A stretch of 64,000 bases of DNA from Bacteroidia bacterium (GTDB taxonomy: Bacteria; Bacteroidota; Bacteroidia; NS11-12g; UBA955), in NCBI GenBank assembly GCA_023653095.1, contig JAMNXP010000008.1, positions 1 through 64,000 on the forward strand, written 5' to 3'. Both the position numbers and the translations under genes were made by a program. Within the stretch, counting starts at the first letter, position 1, and each line of letters starts with the position of its first letter. The notes under the pieces are model-generated. The model worked only from the letters and a program-made list of their open reading frames with translations, made no database searches and was not told the origin of the DNA. Of the stretch, positions 27,165 through 35,858 are shown piece by piece.

Positions 27165-28607
27165 ATGAACATGAAAAATTGGATTGCTATTGTTTTAGTT
27201 TCAATGACATCGGGATTTGTGGGCTCTTGGATATTCAGAGGGAGCGGAGCAAATACGGTGGTATTAAATACGGCATCAGAAAACTCCAATTTGGTGCCAA
27301 GTAGGGTTGCGAATTCTGGGATGGATCTGAATTCCTTCGAAAAGGCGTCTGCGGCTTCTACGCCGTCTGTAGTTTTCATCAAAACCATTTCTACGGTTCA
27401 ATATGAATCACCCTTTGGGGGGCTTTTTTGGGACTTTGACCCGTTTGGAAGCAGAGGGAAGGCATCCAGCACAGGCAGCGGAGTCATAGTAAATTCGAAC
27501 GGTTATATTGTGACCAACAATCACGTCATTCAGGGAGCAGAGAGCATTTCGGTGGTGTTGAACAAGGGTAAAAAAGAGTATGTTGCGAAAGTGGTGGGCA
27601 CTGATCCGGGTTCAGATTTGGCGTTGATCAAAATTGAAGCTACTGATCTTCCAGCTGCGGTCATTGGAAATTCTGATCAGGTGAATGTAGGTGAATGGGT
27701 CCTCGCGGTGGGTAATCCGTTCAATTTGAATTCTACCGTTACTGCCGGAATTGTTAGCGCTAAGGGACGAAATATCAATATTGTTAAAAATCAGTTTCCC
27801 ATAGAAAGTTTCATCCAAACCGATGCCGCCATCAATCCGGGGAACTCGGGTGGAGCTTTGGTGAATTTGCGCGGAGAGCTTATTGGAATTAATACCGCAA
27901 TACAATCAAATACAGGTAGTTACACCGGATACGGCTTTGCTATCCCCAGTAACATCGTCAAAAAAATCATTACCGATTTGATTGAAAAAGGCGAAGTTCT
28001 AAGGGCTTTTTCAGGGATGGAAGTCGGTGCATTATCGTCCGAAGAAACCCAAAAATTGGGCGTGGATTTGACCGGTGAACCTTTAAAAATCAAGTCCATT
28101 TTGGAAGACGGTCCTGCCGAAAAATCGGGATTAAAAGCGGGTGACATTTTGACTAAAATGGGTGATCAAACCATTGACGGACAGTCGAGCTACGATGAGT
28201 TTATGGCCTATCAGCGTCCGGGCAATAAAATTGCATTTGAGGTGATTCGTGCCGGCAAATCGGTAAAGGGTGATTTGACTTTGATTTCGCAATCGGCCAA
28301 CAAAGAATTGCTGATGAAAGGGGTGGTGAGTAGCAGTTTTCTTGGAGCTGATTTCCAACCCTTGAGCGCAGCTGATAAAGCGAAATTCAGAATTGAAAGC
28401 GGCATTCGATTAATTAATATTCGTCGTAACGGCGGAATCGCCCAAATGGGACTTCCCAATGGATTTATTGTAGTAAAATTCAACGGTAAATCTTACGATA
28501 CCCCCGAAGATCTCATTGCCGCGATGGAAGGTAGCTCTGGCAAGATGCAGATTCAGGGCTTAGACCCCAACGGAAGTAGCCGAAGTTATTCGTTCTATCG
28601 TTATTAA
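27165..28607 (+). CDS. Deg/HtrA-family periplasmic serine protease
   Basis: A 480-residue protease-chaperone. An N-terminal membrane anchor or signal (IAIVLVSMTSGFVGSWIF) is followed by the trypsin-like domain with His120 (TNNHV), Asp151 (GSDLALIK) and Ser228 (NPGNSGGAL). Two PDZ domains (about 275-375 and 385-475; ILEDGPAEKSGLKAGDIL is the first ligand loop) complete the DegP/DegQ layout. It acts on misfolded envelope proteins. The promoter abuts the ATG, and a heptad array lies immediately upstream of the promoter. Confidence 0.93.
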   Translation: MNMKNWIAIVLVSMTSGFVGSWIFRGSGANTVVLNTASENSNLVPSRVANSGMDLNSFEKASAASTPSVVFIKTISTVQYESPFGGLFWDFDPFGSRGKASSTGSGVIVNSNGYIVTNNHVIQGAESISVVLNKGKKEYVAKVVGTDPGSDLALIKIEATDLPAAVIGNSDQVNVGEWVLAVGNPFNLNSTVTAGIVSAKGRNINIVKNQFPIESFIQTDAAINPGNSGGALVNLRGELIGINTAIQSNTGSYTGYGFAIPSNIVKKIITDLIEKGEVLRAFSGMEVGALSSEETQKLGVDLTGEPLKIKSILEDGPAEKSGLKAGDILTKMGDQTIDGQSSYDEFMAYQRPGNKIAFEVIRAGKSVKGDLTLISQSANKELLMKGVVSSSFLGADFQPLSAADKAKFRIESGIRLINIRRNGGIAQMGLPNGFIVVKFNGKSYDTPEDLIAAMEGSSGKMQIQGLDPNGSSRSYSFYRY

Positions 28608-28608
28608 C

Positions 28609-28616
28609 TATCTTTG
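28609..28616 (+). promoter_or_regulatory. -7 box of kdsA (leaderless type)
   Basis: TATCTTTG ends four bases (CAAC) before the ATG at 28621. No clear TTG is present at -33, and transcription from the Deg promoter could also reach kdsA. Confidence 0.5.
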
Positions 28617-28620
28617 CAAC

Positions 28621-29442
28621 ATGAACATAATGATGCCGAACATTCCGTTATTGAAATATAGAGAGTCTGGGAATTTTTTCATCTTTGCTGGGCCTTGTGC
28701 CATTGAGGGTAGGGATATGGCTTTTGAAATAGCGGATAGATTGGTGCAAATCTCGAATGAATTGGAGATACCTTTGGTGTTTAAAGGTTCATATAGGAAA
28801 GCAAATAGGTCACGAATCGATTCGTTTACAGGAATTGGTGATGAAGCTGCTTTGCAGATTTTGGGAGATATTAGAGAGAAGTATCAAATTCCGGTGGTGA
28901 CAGATATTCATGAGTCGCACGAGGCGGCCATGGCTGCAGAATATGTAGATGTGTTGCAGATTCCTGCGTTTTTGTTCAGACAAACGGAGTTGTTGGTTGC
29001 TGCCTCACAGACAGGAAAGTGGATCAATATTAAGAAGGGACAATTTGCGGCATCCAACGCTATGCAACATGCGTTACAGAAGTGCGTGGATTCAGGAAAT
29101 GATCAAGTGATTTTGACTGACAGAGGAAACTCTTTTGGATATTCGGATTTGGTGGTAGATTTTAGAAATATACCCGAAATGAGATCTTTTGGTGCGCCTG
29201 TGGTGATGGATATCACGCATAGTTTGCAACAACCCAACCAGAGCAGCGGAGTAACCGGTGGAAAGCCTGAGCTGATTGAAACCATTGCAAAAGCGGCAGT
29301 TGCTGTTGGGGTTGATGGATTGTTTGTGGAAACACATCCCAATCCTGCAGTAGCAAAAAGCGATGGAGCAAACATGCTACCCTTAAACGAACTACAGCCT
29401 CTTTTGGAGAGGCTGCAGCGTATTAGAAAAGCTATATTATAA
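28621..29442 (+). CDS. kdsA: 3-deoxy-D-manno-octulosonate 8-phosphate synthase KdsA
   Basis: A 273-residue enzyme that condenses arabinose 5-phosphate with phosphoenolpyruvate to make Kdo-8-phosphate for lipopolysaccharide. The motifs are FAGPCAIEG (22-30), FKGSYRKANRSR, KKGQFAA, LTDRGNSFGY and FVETHPNPAVAKSDGANML. The Cys in FAGPCAIEG (about residue 26) marks the metal-dependent class of KdsA, unlike the E. coli enzyme, which has Asn there. Together with lpxB in the same window it shows an organism making Kdo-lipid A. If the first ATG is skipped, the ATGs at 28630 or 28633 could serve. Confidence 0.95.
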   Translation: MNIMMPNIPLLKYRESGNFFIFAGPCAIEGRDMAFEIADRLVQISNELEIPLVFKGSYRKANRSRIDSFTGIGDEAALQILGDIREKYQIPVVTDIHESHEAAMAAEYVDVLQIPAFLFRQTELLVAASQTGKWINIKKGQFAASNAMQHALQKCVDSGNDQVILTDRGNSFGYSDLVVDFRNIPEMRSFGAPVVMDITHSLQQPNQSSGVTGGKPELIETIAKAAVAVGVDGLFVETHPNPAVAKSDGANMLPLNELQPLLERLQRIRKAIL

Positions 29443-29447
29443 GCTTT

Positions 29448-32240
29448 TTATTTTTCATTTTTTTCCTTGGCGTTTGCCGCTGGCTTCTTAGCTGGCTTAG
29501 CTGGTTTTGCTGGCTTCACTGGTTGTCCAACGCGCTTGATTTTGAACTCACGAGATACCTTCTTAGGAATCAACACCAATTCTTTATCGGTTTCGTATGA
29601 ATCTGAGGTAAAGTATTTTGTGATGGTTTTATCTGTGATGCGAGGAGCATTTGACTTTTCGTCAATTTTGAACTGTACACCCGTAATTGGGTAATCACCA
29701 ATTTCCATGTTTTCAACGGTGAACTTGTTGCTTGGCAATTTGATTTTACCCACCTTGAACTTGTCGCCTTCAATGAAGTCTTTCTTTGTCAATAGTTTCT
29801 TTTTGTACCATTCAGCGGCCAATTCAGGAGTAACAGTATTTACTTTTCCTTTTTTGTCGATGATGAACATGGTAGGCTCTGCGCCGAACATCATGATGGG
29901 GATTGTTCTCTCTTCTTTGGGACCAGAAAGCGGTAGTTTCACAGCGAAGGTTAAGTCAAGCACGGGTTTAGCCGGTTGCGCTGCGGCAGCTGAATCTTTT
30001 GCTGCAACCACCTTGATTGAATCCTTAACACCTACATTGGTGTTATTTACGTCAACGTCTTGGTTGACTTTTACGCGCGATTTTTTGTCTTCAAATTCAA
30101 AACGAACCGTGGTTCTACGATTTTGTTGATGCTGGAATTCATCACAAGGAACAAAGGGTTTTCCATCAATAGGAACGATTTCCGAAGCTTTATAAGTGTC
30201 GTAAACCGAACTGATTACGTTTCCTTTTTTATCTTTGGTGATGACCATTTTACGGGTCTTTCCGGCAATGTATGGGGTGTAGCCCGCTTTTTCGGCGCCT
30301 TCACATTTACAGTCATTGATCAATTCTTTTTCCCCAAATCCAACAGCAATGATTCTCGATGAATCAATGTTCCAACGACGCATCAAGTAAACGCGTGCAG
30401 AATCAGCTCTTCGTTGTGCCAGACGTGTATTATAATCAACCGATGCACGACAGTCAGTGTGTGAACCTAATTCCGCAATCAATCTTGGATAGCGAATCAT
30501 AACATCTTGAGCGAATGTGTCAAGGATGCGCGCTGCATCTGGACGGATTCTTGCGCTGTCAAGATCATAGAATATAGGAAGCGAAATGATTTGATCTAGT
30601 GGGTTTACTAAGCAGAAATCTTGAACCAATTCGGTTGAGAATCTGATTCCGTGGGTAGTTCTTTGAACCGATGGAATGTCGAAATAGTATAATTCTGGGT
30701 TCTTAGCAACGATTTCGTAGTTGGTTTTGGGTTTCAACTGGGCCATGTACTCACCGTTTTCATTGGTTTTAAGTATCATGGTTGATGTATCTTTATCGTT
30801 GGTGATTACTACTGTAGCACCTTTAAGAGGTAATTTGGTGTTACAATCAGTTACCACACCACGAAGGGTAATGACTAAAGGCAATACATCAAAAGAGTAA
30901 ATATTATCATCGTTTCTGCGATCACCGCGGTTAGAAGTAAAGTAACCGGCTTTGGCAGTATTGTTTAAGAAGGTGATGGCAAAATCGTCTCCACCTGAAT
31001 TCAGAGGCTCACGAAGGTTTTCCATATCAACCCATTTGTTGATTTCTTCGGTTTGTGCGGCAGAGAACATATCCAATCCACCTAAACCTGGCCAGTAATC
31101 AGAACTGAAATAAAGGCGTTTGTCGTGTTCGTTGAAATAGGGGAAGTATTCGTTTCCGGGTGAGTTTATTTGGGGACCCAAGTTTACTGGATTGCCCCAA
31201 GATCTAGATCTACGGCTGTAGGTCACTGCCCAGATATCAAATCCCCCGAAACCACCATCGCGGTCGGAAGAGAAGAACAAAATTTTATCATCATCGCCGA
31301 GGGCGGGGTGACCGTAACTGTGACCCGTATCTTGCTTGCAGATTTCAAGCACGTCGCCCATTTGCCAATCTGGACCGGTTTTTTTGTACTGATAGATGGC
31401 GCACTTCTCTGATTTTCCGTCTTCGCCGCCGCATTGGGTCATGTACATTTCCGAAAAACGACGGTTGAAAGTAAGTCCACCTTCATTATATTTGGTAGAA
31501 GCGGTTTTGGAGAACATGGCCTTACCCCATTTCATTTGGCCTGCAGAAGCGGCTGTATCTCCGCGTTTTTTCTTTGTTTTTTGTCCTTCAATGTACCAAA
31601 TATCAGACCATTTTTCTAAGGTTCCGCCGTAAACTCTTTTGGATGTACCGCCTTCGCGGTCAGAGGCGAAAAACACCACATCGTCTTTACGTGAAGCCAC
31701 CATGGGAGCCCAGTCGTTGGCGCGTGTGTTTGCAAGTTTAAACTCCTGAACTCGGAAAAGAGAACTGTCAGGTGTCCAGCTCAAAGCCATTTCGCAACCC
31801 ATCATTTTTTGCATAGCATGACTGTCGCCTGGGACTTTATCTAGGTATGTTTCGTAGGCAGATAGTGCACCGCGATAATCTTCCATTTTCTTGAGCATAT
31901 TTGCTCTCATTAAAAGCGCTTGGCTGTTGTTGGGGTCTGTCTTAAGGACCTTTTCGTACAGCTTTTGTGCTTTCAAATATTTATTGTTTAGACGATACGC
32001 TTCAGCGGCCATCATGTTGGCTTTTTCGCGCTCTTTCTTGTCTTTGGCATTTCTAGCCACTTGTTCAAAGACAATGGCAGATTGACCGAAGTACCCTTGA
32101 TCAAACAATTTTTGGGCATCGCCAAACTTTGGCGAACAGCCTGTATTTAAAGTAGTTACCAGGAAAATAAACCCTGCAATTACCAATAAATTTTTTCCTC
32201 TACTGAGAAGTTTTTGAATATCGGGGAAATGCATCTTCAC
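29448..32240 (-). CDS. PorE-like OmpA-family lipoprotein of the type IX secretion system
   Basis: A 930-residue lipoprotein with lipobox LNTGC (Cys35). Domains in order: TPR repeats (about 38-150), PD40/WD40-like propeller (about 165-450, repeated SDREGG / SSDRDGGFGGFDIW / FSSDYWPGLGGLDMF), carboxypeptidase-regulatory sandwich (about 458-545), and an OmpA peptidoglycan-binding domain (about 570-720, LGSHTDCRASVDYNTRLAQR). A C-terminal extension of some 200 residues ends in a PAKPAK tail. The TPR-propeller-sandwich-OmpA order is that of PorE in Porphyromonas, which anchors the secretion machine to the cell wall. A general OmpA/PD40 protein is the alternative. It lies near a sorting-domain protein, in a window that also holds PorP/SprF. 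Confidence 0.85.
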   Translation of the reverse strand: MKMHFPDIQKLLSRGKNLLVIAGFIFLVTTLNTGCSPKFGDAQKLFDQGYFGQSAIVFEQVARNAKDKKEREKANMMAAEAYRLNNKYLKAQKLYEKVLKTDPNNSQALLMRANMLKKMEDYRGALSAYETYLDKVPGDSHAMQKMMGCEMALSWTPDSSLFRVQEFKLANTRANDWAPMVASRKDDVVFFASDREGGTSKRVYGGTLEKWSDIWYIEGQKTKKKRGDTAASAGQMKWGKAMFSKTASTKYNEGGLTFNRRFSEMYMTQCGGEDGKSEKCAIYQYKKTGPDWQMGDVLEICKQDTGHSYGHPALGDDDKILFFSSDRDGGFGGFDIWAVTYSRRSRSWGNPVNLGPQINSPGNEYFPYFNEHDKRLYFSSDYWPGLGGLDMFSAAQTEEINKWVDMENLREPLNSGGDDFAITFLNNTAKAGYFTSNRGDRRNDDNIYSFDVLPLVITLRGVVTDCNTKLPLKGATVVITNDKDTSTMILKTNENGEYMAQLKPKTNYEIVAKNPELYYFDIPSVQRTTHGIRFSTELVQDFCLVNPLDQIISLPIFYDLDSARIRPDAARILDTFAQDVMIRYPRLIAELGSHTDCRASVDYNTRLAQRRADSARVYLMRRWNIDSSRIIAVGFGEKELINDCKCEGAEKAGYTPYIAGKTRKMVITKDKKGNVISSVYDTYKASEIVPIDGKPFVPCDEFQHQQNRRTTVRFEFEDKKSRVKVNQDVDVNNTNVGVKDSIKVVAAKDSAAAAQPAKPVLDLTFAVKLPLSGPKEERTIPIMMFGAEPTMFIIDKKGKVNTVTPELAAEWYKKKLLTKKDFIEGDKFKVGKIKLPSNKFTVENMEIGDYPITGVQFKIDEKSNAPRITDKTITKYFTSDSYETDKELVLIPKKVSREFKIKRVGQPVKPAKPAKPAKKPAANAKEKNEK

Positions 32241-32334
32241 AATTAAGCCTAATTAAAACGCTAATTAATGAATTCTTTGTCATACTTCAAAGTTTTCACC
32301 TCATTTTATTTAGGTTAAATGATTTAAATTCTCA

Positions 32335-32682
32335 TCAATGATGCACTCTTAGGCGCTTGGTTTGCTCAAAATCTTTGCCTTTGATTCTCACCAAATAAAC
32401 ACCATCTGGAACTTGGGTTAAATTCAATACTATCTTATTTTCTGCTGAACTCACTTGAGTTCTCAAAGGATGTATTTTGGTTCCGATTACGGTATACATT
32501 TCTACTTCCAAATCTTCGATATCGCCTACCACATTTTCAATCGAAATATTCACCCAGTGATTGGCTGGATTGGGTTTCATGTCGAAATTAAATGAAACCG
32601 TTTCGCGTTCAAAATTAACGTTTTGAGATTGAGCCTTTGACAGGCTGAAAAGCAACAACAGGAATAAGTAAATAGGTTTCAT
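32335..32682 (-). CDS. Secreted protein made almost only of a type A T9SS sorting domain
   Basis: A 115-residue protein: a signal peptide (1-19, LFLLLLFSLSKAQS), about 15 linker residues, then one type A sorting domain from MKPNPANHW to the C-terminus (VYTVIGTKI-like middle strand, VPDGVYLVRIKG, end KRLRVHH). In T9SS substrates this domain follows a large cargo; here there is none. It may be a regulator or mini-substrate, or the remnant of a gene that lost its cargo part. It lies 95 bases upstream of the PorE-like gene on the same strand, so co-expression with the secretion machinery is possible. Confidence 0.8.
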   Translation of the reverse strand: MKPIYLFLLLLFSLSKAQSQNVNFERETVSFNFDMKPNPANHWVNISIENVVGDIEDLEVEMYTVIGTKIHPLRTQVSSAENKIVLNLTQVPDGVYLVRIKGKDFEQTKRLRVHH

Positions 32683-32713
32683 GTTGAGAGGATAGCAAAA
32701 AGTGGGCCAAGTT

Positions 32714-32959
32714 TATGGTGATCGGTGATCGGTGATCGGTGATCGGTAATCAGTGATCGGTGATCGGTGATCGGTGATCGGTGATCAGCCGACAGCGGAC
32801 AGCGGTCAACTTTGCTGAGACTTTTAGACTCACGCTTCGCTATGACTTTGAGTCTTCAGCTATTGGGTTTCGGCTGTTTTCCAAAGACCAAAGACCAAAG
32901 ACCAAAGACCAAAGACCAAAGACCAAAGACCAAAGACCAAAGACCAAAGCCTAAAGCCC
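32714..32959. repeat. Heptanucleotide arrays GGTGATC and AAAGACC
   Basis: First, about ten GGTGATC units with variants (32717-32786) and a few CAGCGG units. A unique stretch follows (about 32808-32880), then nine perfect AAAGACC units (32883-32945) and the variants AAAGCCT and AAAGCCC up to 32959. The last two units contain the stop codon and the final codons of the M1 peptidase gene. Confidence 0.95.
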
Positions 32960-35398
32960 TGAAACCATTGCCATTAACTGCTTTTTCTGGGCGTCGCTGC
33001 AAGTGAAGTCGTTTAAATACGATTGGAGTTCGCGGCGCTTTTGGGTTTGTTTGGCGTAATATTTGATGACCGATTGGGCCGGGCCGTTGAGGCGACTGTT
33101 GAAGTTGATGCATCCCTCGAAAAGAGCAAAAGCAAAGTCTTTGTTGAGGTAATTCATGCGCTGTAGCGCGTTCATGGCGTTGATGCGGGTGCGGAATTCG
33201 TAATAGGGTCCGCTCATGTTTACCAATCCTTTGGTCATGCCCGAAGACATGTCTGCAGGGTATATTTCGGTGCCGAGTTCTAAGTAACGAATGATAATGT
33301 CGTGGCAGAAGCCGTCGGTTTTTTTGATGGCATCCAAGATGAAATTTTTGCGGTTGGCGTATAAGGGGTGTTCCCAAATGCGGTCAATGACGGTGTTGAT
33401 GATGACATAGCTTGAGTCGAAAAGAAGTGCTTCAACCATGGGCTGAGTGGCAGAAACTAGAGGAGTTTTTTGTGCAAAGACCAAACGGACTTCTGCTTGT
33501 TTGTCGCGGGCGATTTGGGTGATGGTCTGAGCGTCGATGCCAGGATTATCCAGGATTTGGGAAGCGATTTCAGCGCGGAGGTAGGGGAAGGTTTCTTTGG
33601 AATAGGCCGCTTTAAGTGCATCCCACTTAATAGACATGGGTGCTTTTCGAAGTTCTACCCAAGCATCGTAGCGGTCAAGCATGTATTTAGCATTTTGAGC
33701 TTGGCTGAGCAGTTCTTCGGTGGTTTTATTGAGTTTGAGTTCTTTTAAGAGAAAACTTCCCTCGTCAAAAAGACAGAACGAAACGGTTTTGCCGTTGGTG
33801 GGGAAATCGAAGGTGTTTGTGGCGCCGGATACTTGAACGGTTTTGCGGTCTACTGAGCCGTCGGTGTAGTAAATGGCCAGATCAACCGGGGTATTGAAAT
33901 AAGAGACAACAGGGTCAATCGTTTGAATTTGTTTGATTTGGAAGGTGGTTTGGGCGGTTGATTTTTTAATTTCGATGTCAAAAATGGGCTCGCCTCCGCG
34001 GTGAATCCATTGGTCAAAGAAGGCATCCACGTTGATACCGGTTGCATCGATGAAGGCTTTTTGGAGGTCCCAAGTTTCAACACCCTCAAATTGGTGGCGT
34101 TTCAAATAAAGTTGAATGGCGCGGCGGAAGTTATCTCTTCCAACCTGATGCTGAAGCATGTGTAAAACCGATGCCCCTTTGGGATAATGTCTGGAAGATC
34201 CGCTTTGGCTGTGTCTCACGGGAAGCGAGTTTGCTTTGCCCGCTTGAATGGCTCCTAACTGGTTGTTTCGGAAGTACCAATACATGTGATCTTCTGAGAA
34301 TTGATGTCCCTCGAAAAGTCCGGGATAATAAGTCGCGAAGCTTTCTTGAAGCCATTGTTCATTGTCTTTTCGGCCGGTGATGAGATCGCCAAACCATTGG
34401 TGGGTGGCCTCGTGGGCATTGACGCTCACGTAGTTGCGGTTGAGCAAATAGGCACGATTATCTACCCAAAAAAAGTCGCCAAAAATGGTAGCCGAAGTGT
34501 TTTCCATAGCTCCGTAGAGGAAATCTTGCACCATCACCTGCGAATAGCTTCCCCAAGGGTATGGCACGCCAATTTCTTCTGCCAGAAAATCAATGATTTC
34601 TTCCGAATATCTGCTGGTAGGGTCCACTCTTTCGGGGTGCTCAGGATAGTACCAAAACTGCATAGGAACTCCCTTTTTCGAAACCGATTTTTTAACGGCA
34701 TATTTATCGATGGCGAGCATCAGCAAATAGCCGGCGTGGGGTTTTGTGAGCGAATAATGCCAGGTTTTGGTGTTGTCTTTATTGGCAACCACTTTGAGTA
34801 GTTGTCCGTTGCTAAGTACTTGAAAATCTTTTTGGAAAGTGATGATGGTTTCGGTGGTGAACTTGTCGCTTCGGTCATCGATCATGGGTATCCAATGGCG
34901 GTTGTCGATTCCTTGTCCTTGGGTCCAAATCTGCTGTCTCGACATATCGCGGGGTTCGGTAATTTGGCCGAGGTTCCATCCGAGGAAATAAAGTCCTTTT
35001 TTGGGGAAGGCATTGTAAGAAATTTCTATTTGGTGCTGCTTTTGGAAGTCGTTTTTGAGGTTGGAATTGAGGGTTACACCTTCGGGGGATGTTTTGAAGG
35101 GAACGGACTTTCCATCTATTTTAGCATCGAGGATAACGATGTTTGGCGCATGTAGGAAGATGGTATCGATATTATTTTGGAGGGAAGTGAAATGGTGGGT
35201 CACGGTACCCATGACCTTTTTCTGAAGGGTTTCGAAGGAAGCTTGGAGCTTCATGTGGGTGACATCGATGTTTCGATTGCGTTCAGTAGCTCCTTGAGGG
35301 TCAGAGTGGTAGGAATGTATGTGCGGAAACTGCGCTTGTAATGCGGCGGAACAGGTGAAGAGGAATGCTGCGATGATTTTGGTCGTAGATTTTTTCAT
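32951..35398 (-). CDS. M1-family zinc aminopeptidase
   Basis: An 815-residue exported peptidase. After a signal peptide (about 1-23, LFTCSAALQAQ) come the N-terminal beta domain, the exopeptidase motif GAMEN (296-300) and the zinc site HEATH (329-333) with Glu352 in LQESFATYY. The helical C-terminal part follows. This is the gluzincin M1 plan; the enzyme removes N-terminal residues from peptides in the periplasm or outside. The last codons (ending SGL) and the TAG stop lie within the heptad array, so the original C-terminus may have been altered by a few residues. No further promoter detail beyond a weak TATTTTCG nine bases before the ATG. Confidence 0.92.
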   Translation of the reverse strand: MKKSTTKIIAAFLFTCSAALQAQFPHIHSYHSDPQGATERNRNIDVTHMKLQASFETLQKKVMGTVTHHFTSLQNNIDTIFLHAPNIVILDAKIDGKSVPFKTSPEGVTLNSNLKNDFQKQHQIEISYNAFPKKGLYFLGWNLGQITEPRDMSRQQIWTQGQGIDNRHWIPMIDDRSDKFTTETIITFQKDFQVLSNGQLLKVVANKDNTKTWHYSLTKPHAGYLLMLAIDKYAVKKSVSKKGVPMQFWYYPEHPERVDPTSRYSEEIIDFLAEEIGVPYPWGSYSQVMVQDFLYGAMENTSATIFGDFFWVDNRAYLLNRNYVSVNAHEATHQWFGDLITGRKDNEQWLQESFATYYPGLFEGHQFSEDHMYWYFRNNQLGAIQAGKANSLPVRHSQSGSSRHYPKGASVLHMLQHQVGRDNFRRAIQLYLKRHQFEGVETWDLQKAFIDATGINVDAFFDQWIHRGGEPIFDIEIKKSTAQTTFQIKQIQTIDPVVSYFNTPVDLAIYYTDGSVDRKTVQVSGATNTFDFPTNGKTVSFCLFDEGSFLLKELKLNKTTEELLSQAQNAKYMLDRYDAWVELRKAPMSIKWDALKAAYSKETFPYLRAEIASQILDNPGIDAQTITQIARDKQAEVRLVFAQKTPLVSATQPMVEALLFDSSYVIINTVIDRIWEHPLYANRKNFILDAIKKTDGFCHDIIIRYLELGTEIYPADMSSGMTKGLVNMSGPYYEFRTRINAMNALQRMNYLNKDFAFALFEGCINFNSRLNGPAQSVIKYYAKQTQKRRELQSYLNDFTCSDAQKKQLMAMVSGL

Positions 35399-35443
35399 GG
35401 GATGATGCGAAAATAGGTTAGGATAAATTTTTTTTCAAAAAAG

Positions 35444-35474
35444 TTGTGAAATTTGCAAAAGAAAATTATTTTTG
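35444..35474 (+). promoter_or_regulatory. Promoter of tRNA-Asp
   Basis: TTG (35444-35446), 20 bases, TATTTTTG (35467-35474), 24 bases before the tRNA: a textbook Bacteroidota promoter. Confidence 0.75.
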
Positions 35475-35498
35475 CACTCCCGTTCACACGAACAAAAC

Positions 35499-35572
35499 GG
35501 TTTGGTAGTTCAGCTGGTTAGAATACATGCCTGTCACGCATGGGGTCGCGGGTTCGAGTCCCGTCCAGACCG
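35499..35572 (+). tRNA. tRNA-Asp, anticodon GTC
   Basis: A 74-base cloverleaf. The acceptor stem GGTTTGG pairs with CCAGACC (one G-U), the discriminator base is G, the anticodon stem is CATGC/GCATG, the loop is CTGTCAC (anticodon GTC) and the T arm is GGGTTCGAGTCCC. The accessory region with defence-like genes begins right after it. Confidence 0.95.
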
Positions 35573-35579
35573 CCGGGAG

Positions 35580-35610
35580 AAAGCCTCAGAGTAATCTGGG
35601 GCTTTTTTTT
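35580..35610 (+). terminator. Terminator of tRNA-Asp
   Basis: AAAGCCTCAGA and TCTGGGGCTTT form an 11-base stem with loop GTAA, followed by a run of eight Ts. Confidence 0.88.
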
Positions 35611-35611
35611 G

Positions 35612-35716
35612 TTGGTCGTTGGGGGTTGGGGGTTGGACTTTGGTCCTTGGGAGTTGGATGCAGGTCTTTGGTCTTTGGGTGCAGGTCTTTGGTCCTTGGT
35701 CTTTGGGGGGGGGGGG
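35612..35716. repeat. Heptanucleotide array ending in a 12-G tract
   Basis: GGGGTTG, GGACTTTGG, GGTCCTT, GCAGGTC and GGTCTTT units run to 35704, then 12 consecutive Gs (35705-35716). The array separates tRNA-Asp from the accessory genes. No gene is seen in it. Confidence 0.85.
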
Positions 35717-35753
35717 CGAGATTAAATTTTGGACAGGACCTTTACTAGGAATT

Positions 35754-35858
35754 TCAGACTGCTTTTTTGGGGGAATCAACAATCCAAGATTCAATTAGGG
35801 GTGCATTGAGCTTTTGAAGTTCATGTTGATCGATTATAAGGTCTTCGAGTTTAAGCAT
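35754..35858 (-). CDS. Small ORF of 34 residues downstream of the OGG-like gene
   Basis: ATG at 35858 to TGA at 35754. The ATG overlaps the end of the OGG-like frame (ATGCTTAA), an arrangement typical of coupled translation. The product (MLKLEDLIIDQHELQKLNAP and 14 more residues) is acidic at the start and unrecognised. It may be a real small partner or the start of a gene whose remainder was lost next to the repeat array. Confidence 0.45.
   Translation of the reverse strand: MLKLEDLIIDQHELQKLNAPLIESWIVDSPKKAV

Noticed and set aside
32717..32945. CRISPR-like array of short repeats
   Set aside because: Units are 7 bases and contiguous, with no unique spacers and no cas genes nearby.
35534..35794. 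Frame of 86 codons across tRNA-Asp and the repeat array
   Set aside because: It consists of translated tRNA and heptad repeats; the tRNA cloverleaf is unambiguous.
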